A stretch of DNA of 64,000 nt from DATGZH01 sp035297265. GTDB taxonomy: Bacteria; Actinomycetota; Acidimicrobiia; Acidimicrobiales; RAAP-2. Made by a program: the position numbers and the translations under genes. Every line of letters starts with the position of its first letter. The stretch's first letter is position 1. The stretch is from assembly GCA_035297265.1 (NCBI GenBank), contig DATGZH010000053.1, positions 52,655 through 116,654 of the forward strand. The letters run 5' to 3'. The notes beneath the pieces are model-generated. The model did no database searches, was not told the origin of the DNA, and saw nothing but the letters and a program-made list of their open reading frames with translations. Positions 16,589 through 24,820 of this stretch are shown piece by piece.

Positions 16589-17023
16589 TCAGGCCGTTTT
16601 GACGATGAGCACGTGGCACGGGGCGCGGTGCGACACGGTGTTCGGCACCGAGCCCAGCACCTTGCGCTGCATCCCCTTGCTGCCGACGACGATGAGGTCC
16701 GCTCCCACCTGCTCGGCCACCCCGACGATGACGTCGGCCGGTGCGCCCGCCCCGGCGTGGGTGACCACGTCGACGCCCTCGGCCTTGTGCGCACCCTCGG
16801 CCACCACCTTCTCGACGGCGTCCTTCGCCAGCGCCTGGCGGAGGCTGTCGTCGGCGGCCGCGGTGGCCCCGGTGACCGCGGTGGCCCCGGTGCCCGAGGC
16901 ACCCTTGTAGGCACTCACGATGTGGAGCGTGGCGCCATCCTGGCGGGCCAACTCGATCGCCATGGAGAGGGCCTCCGAGGCGGTCGCTGAGCCGTCCGTG
17001 CCGACCACGATGTTGGAGAACAT
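16589..17023 (-). CDS. Universal stress protein (single UspA domain)
   Basis: 144 residues. IVVGTDGSATASEALSMAIE is the ATP-binding first strand of the UspA fold, and LIVVGSKGMQ...GSVPNTVSHRAPCHVLIV is the C-terminal nucleotide-binding loop and strand. ATG 17023 is supported by GGGAGGG 5 nt upstream. First gene of the minus-strand operon with the phosphoesterase. It is a different type from the tandem stress protein at 47567. Confidence 0.9.
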   Translation of the reverse strand: MFSNIVVGTDGSATASEALSMAIELARQDGATLHIVSAYKGASGTGATAVTGATAAADDSLRQALAKDAVEKVVAEGAHKAEGVDVVTHAGAGAPADVIVGVAEQVGADLIVVGSKGMQRKVLGSVPNTVSHRAPCHVLIVKTA

Positions 17024-17184
17024 GGTTCCCTCCCTTTGCGATGGGGGCCACGTCACCTGGATCTCCGGAGCCGGTCGGGCAACGGATCGGGGTGGGCCCG
17101 GCAGCACGCTACCCCCGCCGTAACCTGAGCGTCTCGGGAGGGTGGCTGCCCGCCTGCCGGCGAGGGCGGCCCCGGTCCCCTGGT

Positions 17185-17190
17185 TACGCT
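17185..17190 (+). promoter_or_regulatory. Leaderless -10 box (TACGCT) of the acyl-CoA mutase gene
   Basis: TACGCT ends exactly 6 nt before ATG 17197, with no ribosome site between: the geometry of actinobacterial leaderless transcripts. Confidence 0.5.
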
Positions 17191-17196
17191 GGGGCG

Positions 17197-18825
17197 ATGA
17201 GCCACCGTGACGACTGGGAGCGGGCCTACCGGGACTCGCCCCAGCGCGACGCCGAGCCCACGACCATGTCGGGCGTGCCCGTCGACCCGGTCTACGGGGA
17301 CGACGACGGGCCGTTCCCCGGCCAGTTCCCCTACACCCGCGGCCCCTACGCCTCGATGTACCGCTCGAAGCTCTGGACCATGCGGATGTTCGCCGGCTTC
17401 GGCACGGCCGAGGACACGAACGCCCGGTTCAAGGAGCTCCTGCGCTCGGGCGGGACCGGCCTCTCGACCGCCTTCGACCTCCCGACGCTCATGGGCCGGG
17501 ACTCGGACCACCCCTTCGCCCTCGGTGAGGTGGGCCGGGCCGGCGTGGCGGTCGACACGCTGGCCGACATGGAGGACCTCTTCGCCGGCATCGACCTGGG
17601 CCGGGTCAGCACGTCGATGACCATCAACTCCCCGGCCATCATCCTCATGGCCATGTATATGGCGGTGGCCGAGGAAGAGGGGGTGCCCCGGGCCGAGCTG
17701 AGCGGCACGCTCCAGAACGACATCTTGAAGGAGTACCAGGCCCAGAAGGAGTTCATCTTCCCGCCCCGGCCGAGCGTGCGCCTCGTGACCGATGTCGTGC
17801 GCTTCTGCACGGCGGAGCTGCCCCGCTGGCACCCCGTGTCGATCTCGGGCTACCACATCCGGGAGGCGGGCTCGACCGCCGCCGAGGAGCTGGCCTTCAC
17901 GCTGGCCAACGGCTTCGCCTACGTGGAAGCGGCGATGGCCGCCGGTCTCCCCGTGGACGACTTCGCCCCGCGCCTCTCCTTCTTCTTCAACGCCCACATC
18001 GACTTCTTCGAGGAGATCGCCAAGTACCGGGCGGCCCGCCGGATCTGGGCCACCTGGCTGGCCGAGCGCTACGGCGCCAAGGCCGAACGCTCCCTCCAGC
18101 TCCGCTTCCACACCCAGACCGCCGGCGTGTCGCTCACCGCCCAGCAGTCCGAGGTGAACCTGGCCCGGGTGGCCATCCAGGCCCTGGCCGCCGTCCTCGG
18201 CGGGACCCAGAGCCTCCACACCGACGCCTACGACGAGGCCCTGGCCCTGCCGACCGAGAAGGCGGCCCGGCTGGCGCTGCGCACCCAGCAGGTGGTGGCC
18301 TACGAGACCGGCGTGGTCAACGTGGCCGACCCCCTCGGCGGCTCGGCCTACGTCGAGTGGCTCACCGACGAGCTCGAGCGCCAGGCCGAGGAGATCTTCG
18401 ACCACCTCGACGGCCTCGGCGGGGGCTCCATGCTCGAAGGCGTCTACCGGGCTATCGAGGACGGCTGGTTCCAGGACCGCATCGCCGAGTCGGCGGCCGA
18501 CTACGAGCGCCGCCTGAACTCCGGCGAGCGGCTGCTCGTCGGCGTGAACGCCTTCACCGAAGGGGACGAGGGTGAGGGCGAGATCCTCTACCTCGGCCCC
18601 GAGGTGGAGGACACCCAACGCAAGCGCCTGGCCGAGGTGAAGGCGGCCCGTGACAGCGACGCCGTCGACCGGGCCCTCCGGCAGGTGACGTCCGACGCCG
18701 CCGACCCGACCGTCAACCTCGTACCGGCGGTCCTCGACGCGGTCAAGGCCCGGGCCACCGAAGGCGAGATCGTCGGCGCCATGGAGGAGGACTTCGGCAC
18801 CTGGGTGGAACGCCCGAGCGTCTGA
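17197..18825 (+). CDS. Acyl-CoA mutase large subunit (methylmalonyl/isobutyryl-CoA mutase family)
   Basis: 542 residues, the catalytic TIM-barrel subunit without the C-terminal B12 domain; a separate cobalamin-binding subunit must be encoded elsewhere. Family motifs: FPYTRGPYASMYRSKLWTM, GTGLSTAFDLPT, SISGYHIREAG (active-site His), LRFHTQTAGVSLTAQQ and GGTQSLHTDAYDEA. At the position where methylmalonyl-CoA mutase has the carboxylate-binding Arg (as in KEYIARGTYIF), this protein has Gln (KEYQAQKEFIF), as in isobutyryl-CoA mutase types. The substrate may thus be a non-dicarboxylic acyl-CoA; the exact one is inference. ATG 17197 fits a leaderless start. Confidence 0.85.
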   Translation: MSHRDDWERAYRDSPQRDAEPTTMSGVPVDPVYGDDDGPFPGQFPYTRGPYASMYRSKLWTMRMFAGFGTAEDTNARFKELLRSGGTGLSTAFDLPTLMGRDSDHPFALGEVGRAGVAVDTLADMEDLFAGIDLGRVSTSMTINSPAIILMAMYMAVAEEEGVPRAELSGTLQNDILKEYQAQKEFIFPPRPSVRLVTDVVRFCTAELPRWHPVSISGYHIREAGSTAAEELAFTLANGFAYVEAAMAAGLPVDDFAPRLSFFFNAHIDFFEEIAKYRAARRIWATWLAERYGAKAERSLQLRFHTQTAGVSLTAQQSEVNLARVAIQALAAVLGGTQSLHTDAYDEALALPTEKAARLALRTQQVVAYETGVVNVADPLGGSAYVEWLTDELERQAEEIFDHLDGLGGGSMLEGVYRAIEDGWFQDRIAESAADYERRLNSGERLLVGVNAFTEGDEGEGEILYLGPEVEDTQRKRLAEVKAARDSDAVDRALRQVTSDAADPTVNLVPAVLDAVKARATEGEIVGAMEEDFGTWVERPSV

Positions 18826-18848
18826 CCGAGATCGGCACCATCGAGCGA

Positions 18849-18871
18849 GTACGGCGAAGAGGGCGCCGTAC
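18849..18871 (+). terminator. Hairpin after the mutase gene
   Basis: GTACGGCG / CGCCGTAC, a perfect 8-bp stem with a 7-nt loop, 23 nt after the stop codon; no T tract. Confidence 0.45.
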
Positions 18872-18998
18872 GAACAGGAGGTACGCGCTCTGCTCGGCCG
18901 GGTCCTGGGCGACACCGGCGCATCCCGGTGAACGGCTACAGTCCCTCCGCATTCGCGAGGGTCGGGCCCTGCCCGAAGGTAGGACGGCGGTCGACCCT

Positions 18999-21900
18999 AT
19001 GGAGGGGGCAGTGGGGAAGCGAAGGCGCATGAACTCGCTGCTGGCCGTCTGGCGGCGTGGACCGACCCGGGCCACGAGGCCGAGGACCCGGCAGGTAGCC
19101 CTCCAGTACGCCGGGGTGCCCCAGCCGGACCGCCCGGGACGCCGGTACGGGCTTCACATAGCCCTGGGTGTGGTGCTGGTTGCCACCGCGTCGCCGCTCG
19201 TGGCGTTGGGCGGTGGTCTCTCGTCCGCTTCGGCCCCCGGCTGGCAGATCGCCACGACCTACCCGGCGCAACCGCGGTCGAATGCCATCACCTGCGGCTC
19301 GGCGTCGCAGTGCGTCTCGGTGGGCATCGGCATTCTTGCCACTACGAATGCCGGCGCCACGTGGACACCGCAGACCGTGCCTCCCGACTTTTATTTGCGA
19401 GGCGTGGCCTGTCCGACGCCGAATGACTGTGTCGCCGTCGGCGATCTGCTCGTCGCGAACCCCACGGGGGCAGTGGCCCTCACTGTCGATGGTGGCGCGC
19501 ATTGGACGAACGAGCCGGTCTCCGGCACAAGCCAACTGCAGGCGGTGGCGTGCACGTCGGTGCTCGACTGCGTCGCCGTCGGCACGAACAGCTTCGGTCT
19601 CGGGGGCGTGCTCACGACGTCCGACGGCGGCACGTCATGGCAGGCAGGAACCTTGCCCTCGCTGACACCGACGCTCGACGGTGTCGCTTGCCCCAACGGT
19701 TCGGACTGCACCGCCGTTGGTGGCAATGGCATCACGGCCGACGTCGTCGGCAGCACCGACGGTGGCACGACCTGGTCCACCGAGACGCTTCCGAGCGGGG
19801 TCGACGGACTGAGCGCGGTGTTCTGTTCGTCGGCCATGGACTGCACCGCCGTCGGTGTCGACCCCGGGACGACGACGCCGACCATCGTGGCCACCACCGA
19901 CGGTGGGACCATCTGGGGCAGCCAGACTCCACCGGCCGGCCTGGACGCGCTCGACGGCGTGTCGTGCACCGGTGCGTTGGATTGTTGGGCGACGGGTTTC
20001 GACGGCAACACCGGTGTAGGGGTTCTCATCGGCACCAGCAACGGGGGGACGACGTGGAGCCCAGTGACGATCCCGGGGGGCACAGCCGAGCTGACAGCGA
20101 TCGCCTGCCCGGCCGCGGCCGACTGTTTTGCCACCGGCACGCTCTCGTCGAATCCGAACGTCGCCGTCATCGCGACGACCGATAGCGGGAGCACCTGGAA
20201 CCTCCAACAAGTCCCGCCCGTCGTCCCTGAGTTGGACGACGTGGCCTGCAGCTCGGCCACGGCGTGCGTCGTCGGTGGTGCGGAGAGCTTCACGCTGCAG
20301 AACCCACCGATCATCACCACGGCCGACGGCGGTACCACCTGGGTGACTCGGAGCGCACCCCCTGGCGTCACCTCGGTCAACAGTGTCGCCTGTCCGACGT
20401 CGACGGCTTGTGTGGCGGTGGGCACCGCAGGCGTCAATATCCCGGCGATCCTCAGGAGCGCCGACGGCGGTGCGACCTGGACCACCGTAGCTGTACCTGC
20501 GACCGTGTTCGACCTCTGGAGCGTGGCTTGTCCGTCGGCGTTGGAGTGTTTCGCCGTTGGCGATACCAACAACGATTCCCAAACGGTCGTCATCGTCTCG
20601 ACGAACGGTGGGGCGAGCTGGTCGATCCAGACGGTCGGCGGAGCGAACTCGACGCTTTCCGACCTGTCGTGCTCGTCCACCGAGGATTGCAAGGCGGTTG
20701 GCGGACCAGTGGGTATTGGCCAGGCCTTCGTCTACTCGACGACGAACGGGGGAAGCAGCTGGGCGAACGAGCCGCTGCCGGCGCTACCCGAGAGCACCTA
20801 CCTCGCGGGTATCACCTGCCCGTCGGCGACGTTCTGTGTGATCGTGGGCGGATCGAACTACAACAACCCTGGTTCGGGGTACATCTTGGCCACCAACAAC
20901 GGTGGGGGGAGCTGGAGTCCCGAACCGTTGCCGTCAGGCGTGACGGGCCTCATCAGCGTCACCTGCCCGGCCGTCTCGAACTGCACCGCAGTCGGTTCCG
21001 GAGGACCATCGGGTGCCGTGGTTCTCACCACCACGGACCAGGGAAGCTCGTGGTTGTCTCAGCCGCTCCCCGTCCAGGCCGAGGGTCTCCGAGGCGTGGC
21101 GTGCGGGTCCCCGTCGACGTGCATGGCCGTGGGGACGAGCAGCATGGACGGGGGCGGTGGCATCGTGCTCTCGGGACTCGAGAATGGTCCGGCCGTGACC
21201 ACTGGCGCATTGCCGGGTGGCACCGTTGGCGCGAGCTACAGCACCACGCTCGCCGCCTCGGCCGGCACGCCGCCGTACCACTGGTCGGTCGTCGGCGGCT
21301 CGCTCCCACCCGGTCTGGCGCTCAATGCCGCCACGGGTGTCATTGCCGGCACGCCGACGTCCGCCGACTCTGTCAACCTCACCTTGCAGGTCAACGATCA
21401 GAACGGGCAGTCGGCCAGCATCACGGTCCCACTCAACGTGGACAGCGCCGGAACGAGCGGCTGCTCGGGCACCGGAACCGGGAACGCCACGGCTCCCGGC
21501 GGCTACTGGTTGGCCGGCACCAATGGTGCAGTGTACTCGTGCGGCAACGCCCCGTTCTTCGGATCGCTCGTCACCCTCGGAGTCACCCCGGCCAAGCCAA
21601 TCGTGGGGATCGCAGCGACGCCTGACGGTGAGGGTTACTGGTTGGTCGGCTCGGACGGCGGACTGTTCGCCTTCGGTGACGCGGGCTTTTATGGCTCGAT
21701 GGGGGGCAAGCCCCTCAACAAGCCGGTCGTCGGCATCGCCGCCACCCCGCAAGGTGGCTACTTCGAGGTCGCATCGGACGGTGGCCTATTCGCCTTCGGT
21801 CCTGGTGCCAACTTCTACGGCTCCATGGGGGGCAAGCCCCTCAACCAGCCCGTCGTCGGCATGGCCGAGACGACCAGCGGTGACTACTACGAGGTGGCCT

Positions 21901-22292
21901 CTGACGGCGGCATCTTCGCCTTCGGGCCAAAGATCCCCTTCTACGGGTCGATGGGGGACAAGCCCCTGAATCGCCCGGTGGTGGGCATTGCCGTCAATCC
22001 CGGCGGCGGCTACTACGAGGTAGCAAGTGACGGCGGGATCTTCGCCTTCGGCGGACCCTTCCACGGCTCGACCGGCTGCCTCAGCCTGGTGCAGCCCATC
22101 GTGGCCATGGTGGTCTCGCCGGACACGACGACGGTCGGCACCGGGACGGCCTGCAACACCAAGGCCCAAGCGGCGGGTGGCTACCAGTTCGTGGCCGGCG
22201 ACGGCGGCGTCTTCAGCTTCGGGAATGCCACCTTCGCCGGCTCACTCGGTGGCTCCGGTGTCGCGGGCATCGAGGGCATGGCCGAGAGCTGA
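18999..22292 (+). CDS. Large secreted repeat protein: 14 Cys-paired Asp-box-like repeats, Ig-like domain, Acidimicrobiia C-terminal repeats
   Basis: 1097 residues. A basic N-terminus is followed by a hydrophobic export segment (~50-80). Residues ~85-725 hold 14 units of pattern VACPS--DC-AVG ... TTDGG-TW, each with a Cys pair. The DGG-TW part is Asp-box/BNR-like, so this is probably one or two beta-propellers. Residues ~735-815 are an Ig-like putative He_PIG domain (GSLPPGLALNAATGVIAGTP). Residues ~835-1097 hold six YWLVGSDGGLFAFG-type repeats, shared with the 61991-63841 protein. No catalytic signature is seen; adhesion or surface binding is inference. GC content is lower and codons less biased than in neighbours. 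ATG 19029 is an alternative start. Confidence 0.8.
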   Translation: MEGAVGKRRRMNSLLAVWRRGPTRATRPRTRQVALQYAGVPQPDRPGRRYGLHIALGVVLVATASPLVALGGGLSSASAPGWQIATTYPAQPRSNAITCGSASQCVSVGIGILATTNAGATWTPQTVPPDFYLRGVACPTPNDCVAVGDLLVANPTGAVALTVDGGAHWTNEPVSGTSQLQAVACTSVLDCVAVGTNSFGLGGVLTTSDGGTSWQAGTLPSLTPTLDGVACPNGSDCTAVGGNGITADVVGSTDGGTTWSTETLPSGVDGLSAVFCSSAMDCTAVGVDPGTTTPTIVATTDGGTIWGSQTPPAGLDALDGVSCTGALDCWATGFDGNTGVGVLIGTSNGGTTWSPVTIPGGTAELTAIACPAAADCFATGTLSSNPNVAVIATTDSGSTWNLQQVPPVVPELDDVACSSATACVVGGAESFTLQNPPIITTADGGTTWVTRSAPPGVTSVNSVACPTSTACVAVGTAGVNIPAILRSADGGATWTTVAVPATVFDLWSVACPSALECFAVGDTNNDSQTVVIVSTNGGASWSIQTVGGANSTLSDLSCSSTEDCKAVGGPVGIGQAFVYSTTNGGSSWANEPLPALPESTYLAGITCPSATFCVIVGGSNYNNPGSGYILATNNGGGSWSPEPLPSGVTGLISVTCPAVSNCTAVGSGGPSGAVVLTTTDQGSSWLSQPLPVQAEGLRGVACGSPSTCMAVGTSSMDGGGGIVLSGLENGPAVTTGALPGGTVGASYSTTLAASAGTPPYHWSVVGGSLPPGLALNAATGVIAGTPTSADSVNLTLQVNDQNGQSASITVPLNVDSAGTSGCSGTGTGNATAPGGYWLAGTNGAVYSCGNAPFFGSLVTLGVTPAKPIVGIAATPDGEGYWLVGSDGGLFAFGDAGFYGSMGGKPLNKPVVGIAATPQGGYFEVASDGGLFAFGPGANFYGSMGGKPLNQPVVGMAETTSGDYYEVASDGGIFAFGPKIPFYGSMGDKPLNRPVVGIAVNPGGGYYEVASDGGIFAFGGPFHGSTGCLSLVQPIVAMVVSPDTTTVGTGTACNTKAQAAGGYQFVAGDGGVFSFGNATFAGSLGGSGVAGIEGMAES
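21503..22289 (+). repeat. Six tandem ~42-residue repeats in the C-terminus of the secreted protein
   Basis: Degenerate ~126-nt coding repeats. The unit is GYWLVGSDGGLFAFGDA-FYGSMGGKPLN-PVVGIAATP, with the third to fifth copies using YYEVASDGG. The same unit recurs at 63090-63838. Confidence 0.8.
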
Positions 22293-22622
22293 ATTTGGTC
22301 GACAACGTCTCGGCTGGTACGGCGGTCGAGCGCTCAACCCACTCGTCGTCGTCACCGACCAGCGCATCGTCATCTTCGCCGCGAGCGGCCTCAGCCTCTC
22401 CCACATCACCCCCATGGAGCCACTGCCCCTGGCGGGCGCGTTTCGGCCAGCCCAGCGGCCTCAAGTACCCGTGACCAACCCTCGGGCTGGGTGAAGCTGT
22501 CCCTTTCCGCTTCTTCAATGATCTGATCACGACCGACGCCCTCCAAGACGAGCGTGAGGCTCGTGTGGCTGCGGAGTGACCTGAGGCCGGAGCGGTCCCA
22601 GCCATGCCGGCGGCTCATCGAC
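22293..22622. other. Spacer with a possible gene remnant
   Basis: 330 bases between the repeat protein and the convergent ABC exporter. On the + strand 22302-22445 reads with high-GC codons as GRQRLGWYGGRALNPLVV followed by VTDQRIVIFAASG, resembling the start of a bacterial PH-like domain but with no start codon in place. On the minus strand a 70-codon ORF is listed separately. No terminator with a T tract was seen. Confidence 0.3.
22406..22618 (-). CDS. Candidate small ORF directly after the ABC exporter gene
   Basis: 70 codons; ATG 22618 lies 4 nt after the exporter's stop codon. The product includes LVLEGVGRDQIIEEAERD and SFTQPEGWSRVLEAAG, which is protein-like, but codon bias is weaker than in the exporter. 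No domain recognised. Confidence 0.3.
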   Translation of the reverse strand: MSRRHGWDRSGLRSLRSHTSLTLVLEGVGRDQIIEEAERDSFTQPEGWSRVLEAAGLAETRPPGAVAPWG

Positions 22623-24416
22623 CTAGGCGGCGAGGAACCCTCCCGACTGGTGCTGCCACAGCCGCGAGTAAAGACCCCGATCGCCGAGGGCAAGGAGCTC
22701 GCGATGGGCACCCTCTTCGACGATGCGGCCCTCCGAAATGACCACGATGCGGTCGAGCCGGGCGATCGTGGCCAGCCGGTGGGCCACGACGAGTGCGGTC
22801 GAGTCGGCCATGAGCTTCCAGAGTGCGTCCTGGACGAGCAGCTCGGACTCCGAGTCGAGCGCCGAGGTCGCCTCGTCGAGGATAAGGACCGGGGCGTGCT
22901 TGGCCATGGCCTGGGCGATGGCCACCCGTTGGCGTTGTCCACCGGACAGCTTGAGCCCCCGCTCGCCGACCATCGTCTCGTAGCCGTCGGGTAGCCGCGC
23001 CGCGAACTCTTCGACGTGGGCCGCCCGCCCGACCCGTTCGACGAGCTCCATGTCGACCGGCCCGAGGCCGTAGCAGATGTTCTCGGCGATGGTGCGGTGG
23101 AGCATCGTGGGGTCCTGGGGCACGTAGGAGATGTGGCGCCGGAGCGACCCCTGGGTCACGGCGCGGATCTCCTGGCCGTCGACCAGGATCTGGCCACCCT
23201 GGAGGTCCATGAAGCGGAGCAGGAGTTTGGTGAGCGTGGTCTTGCCCGACCCTGATGGGCCGACGAGGCCCACGTGCTCGCCCGGTGCCACGCTGAGCGT
23301 GAGCCCCTCGAAGAGGGGCGCATCGGGTCGGTAGCCGAAGTGGACGTCACGGAACTCGACCGCGCCAAGGCCGACCGTGAGCTCCATGGCGTCCTCGGCA
23401 TCTTTGATCTCGGGCTCGGTCTCGACGATGCCGGCGAACTTGGCACAGCGCCCGAGGTCCCGGGCGAACTGCCGGATGTACTCGAAGGACTCCTGGAGCA
23501 GACCGACGACCTGCACGCCGTAAAAGAGGATGAGGTAGACGACACCTGCCGCCACGGTCCGGTGCAGGGCCAGCATCACGCCGACGAGCACCGCCAGCCA
23601 GCTGAGGGCGGCGAGCGCCGACTCCATCTGGAGGCGGGTGGTCGAGAACTGCCGACGGGTCCGGAGGTCGGCTTCCACCGACTGGGTCACGAGCTCGCCG
23701 ACGTGGTGCCGCTCGAGGTCCTCGGTGGCCTGGGTGCGCACCGTGGTCAGGTTGGCGATGGTGTCGGCGATGACCCCGCTCGCCCGGGAGTGGGCGTCGG
23801 AGAACTCGCGTGACGCGCTGATGACCGAGCCCATCCGGCGGCGGATGACGGCCACGTAGACGATCACGAGCGTGGCCATGACGACGGCCACCGGCCAGGC
23901 GACGACGGCGAGGACCGCGAGGGCGCCCAGGATGGTCACGGCCACCCGGAGGAAGCCCCAGTTGCACACATCGAGCAGCTCGACATAAGCCCAGGAGAAC
24001 GTCTCGAGCGTGGCGATGACCTCGCCCGAGGGACGGTCGGTGTGCCAGCGGTGGCTGAGCGACACGAGGTGGCTGTAGCCGTCCTCGATGGCGTTGGCGA
24101 AGGCGGCCAGGACGGCGCCCCATTCGACCCAGCCGGCCAGGCGCCACAGCCCCGTCGAGGCGACGAGGACGAGGCCGTAGGCGATCACGAGTGGACCGAA
24201 CGTGTGCCACAGGTCGGCGTGCAGGCCGAGTGTGGCGATCTTCGTCAGAAGGGCCGCGAGGACGAGCGGCGCGGCGACCGCGTTGGCCAGGGTGGCCACC
24301 GTGATCAGCGCCCACGTCAGGACGAAGCGCGGACGTTCTCGTCCGATCTGGCGCCAGCAGAACGCCAGCGTCGCCTTCGTCGAAAGTGATGGAAAGAGGT
24401 CGGATTGGTCAGCCAT
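22623..24416 (-). CDS. ABC exporter, fused permease and ATPase (half-transporter)
   Basis: 597 residues. The N-terminal ~330 residues are an exporter-type membrane domain with about six helices (LTWALITVATLANAVAAPLV is the first). The ATPase has Walker A GPSGSGKTTLTKLL, Q loop YVPQDP, signature LSGGQRQRVAIAQ, Walker B VLILDEATSALD and switch VVAHRLATI, so it should be active as a homodimer. The substrate is unknown; this architecture covers lipid, peptide and drug exporters. ATG 24416 has GGAG 6 nt upstream. A 25-codon leader ORF with a strong ribosome site precedes it by 160 nt and may control it. Confidence 0.9.
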   Translation of the reverse strand: MADQSDLFPSLSTKATLAFCWRQIGRERPRFVLTWALITVATLANAVAAPLVLAALLTKIATLGLHADLWHTFGPLVIAYGLVLVASTGLWRLAGWVEWGAVLAAFANAIEDGYSHLVSLSHRWHTDRPSGEVIATLETFSWAYVELLDVCNWGFLRVAVTILGALAVLAVVAWPVAVVMATLVIVYVAVIRRRMGSVISASREFSDAHSRASGVIADTIANLTTVRTQATEDLERHHVGELVTQSVEADLRTRRQFSTTRLQMESALAALSWLAVLVGVMLALHRTVAAGVVYLILFYGVQVVGLLQESFEYIRQFARDLGRCAKFAGIVETEPEIKDAEDAMELTVGLGAVEFRDVHFGYRPDAPLFEGLTLSVAPGEHVGLVGPSGSGKTTLTKLLLRFMDLQGGQILVDGQEIRAVTQGSLRRHISYVPQDPTMLHRTIAENICYGLGPVDMELVERVGRAAHVEEFAARLPDGYETMVGERGLKLSGGQRQRVAIAQAMAKHAPVLILDEATSALDSESELLVQDALWKLMADSTALVVAHRLATIARLDRIVVISEGRIVEEGAHRELLALGDRGLYSRLWQHQSGGFLAA

Positions 24417-24820
24417 GGCTGCTCCAGAGCTGGCGTTGGCGGATCGGGCAGGCCGGCGCCGCAGGGATGGCGCGAGGCCGGGGGTGGTGGACCGGAAGGC
24501 CGGGCGCTCTACTGGCGCTGGCCCGGACCGAGGTGTGCTGGGTTGACGGAGCGGAGAAGGGCTCCGTGGCCCCGGGTCAACGCCCGGGCAGCCCCAGAAC
24601 GACGGTGGTGAGGGCGCGGCCGGTCCAATCGGCGCTGTCGTGGAACGTCGCCATCGGCCACCTCCTTCACCCGTCGTGGTCGCCCCGAGCGTAGCCCATG
24701 GCGGCCGGGGCCTCGGGCCCACCGTGGCCGGCGCGAACACCGGGTGACGGGCGTGAACGTCCGGGGGGTCGCACCCGACCCTGGGACGGAGGCCACGTCC
24801 GCACCTATTAGAAAGGAGCC
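24417..24820. other. Divergent regulatory region between ABC exporter and tyrosine phosphatase
   Basis: 404 bases holding the exporter leader ORF (24577-24654, minus), its hairpin, and a low-GC patch (24806-24818, CCTATTAGAAAGG) carrying the phosphatase ribosome site AGAAAGGAG. No other gene was seen. Confidence 0.5.
24577..24654 (-). CDS. 25-codon leader peptide ORF upstream of the ABC exporter
   Basis: ATG 24654 is preceded by a near-perfect ribosome site, AAGGAGGTGG, about 5 nt away, stronger than that of the exporter itself. The peptide begins MATFHDSADWTGRALTTVV and ends LGLPGR. Its stop lies in an inverted repeat (CCCGGG-6 nt-CCCGGG). A short, well-translated ORF overlapping a hairpin 160 nt before a transporter start is the layout of attenuation or translation-coupled control. 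No known leader family recognised; the regulatory role is inference. Confidence 0.5.
   Translation of the reverse strand: MATFHDSADWTGRALTTVVLGLPGR

Noticed and set aside
16587..17051. Extension of the metallophosphoesterase frame to 17051
   Set aside because: The extra sequence is only the other frame of the universal stress protein gene. GTG 16586 immediately precedes the conserved first strand and lies 2 nt after the stress-protein stop.
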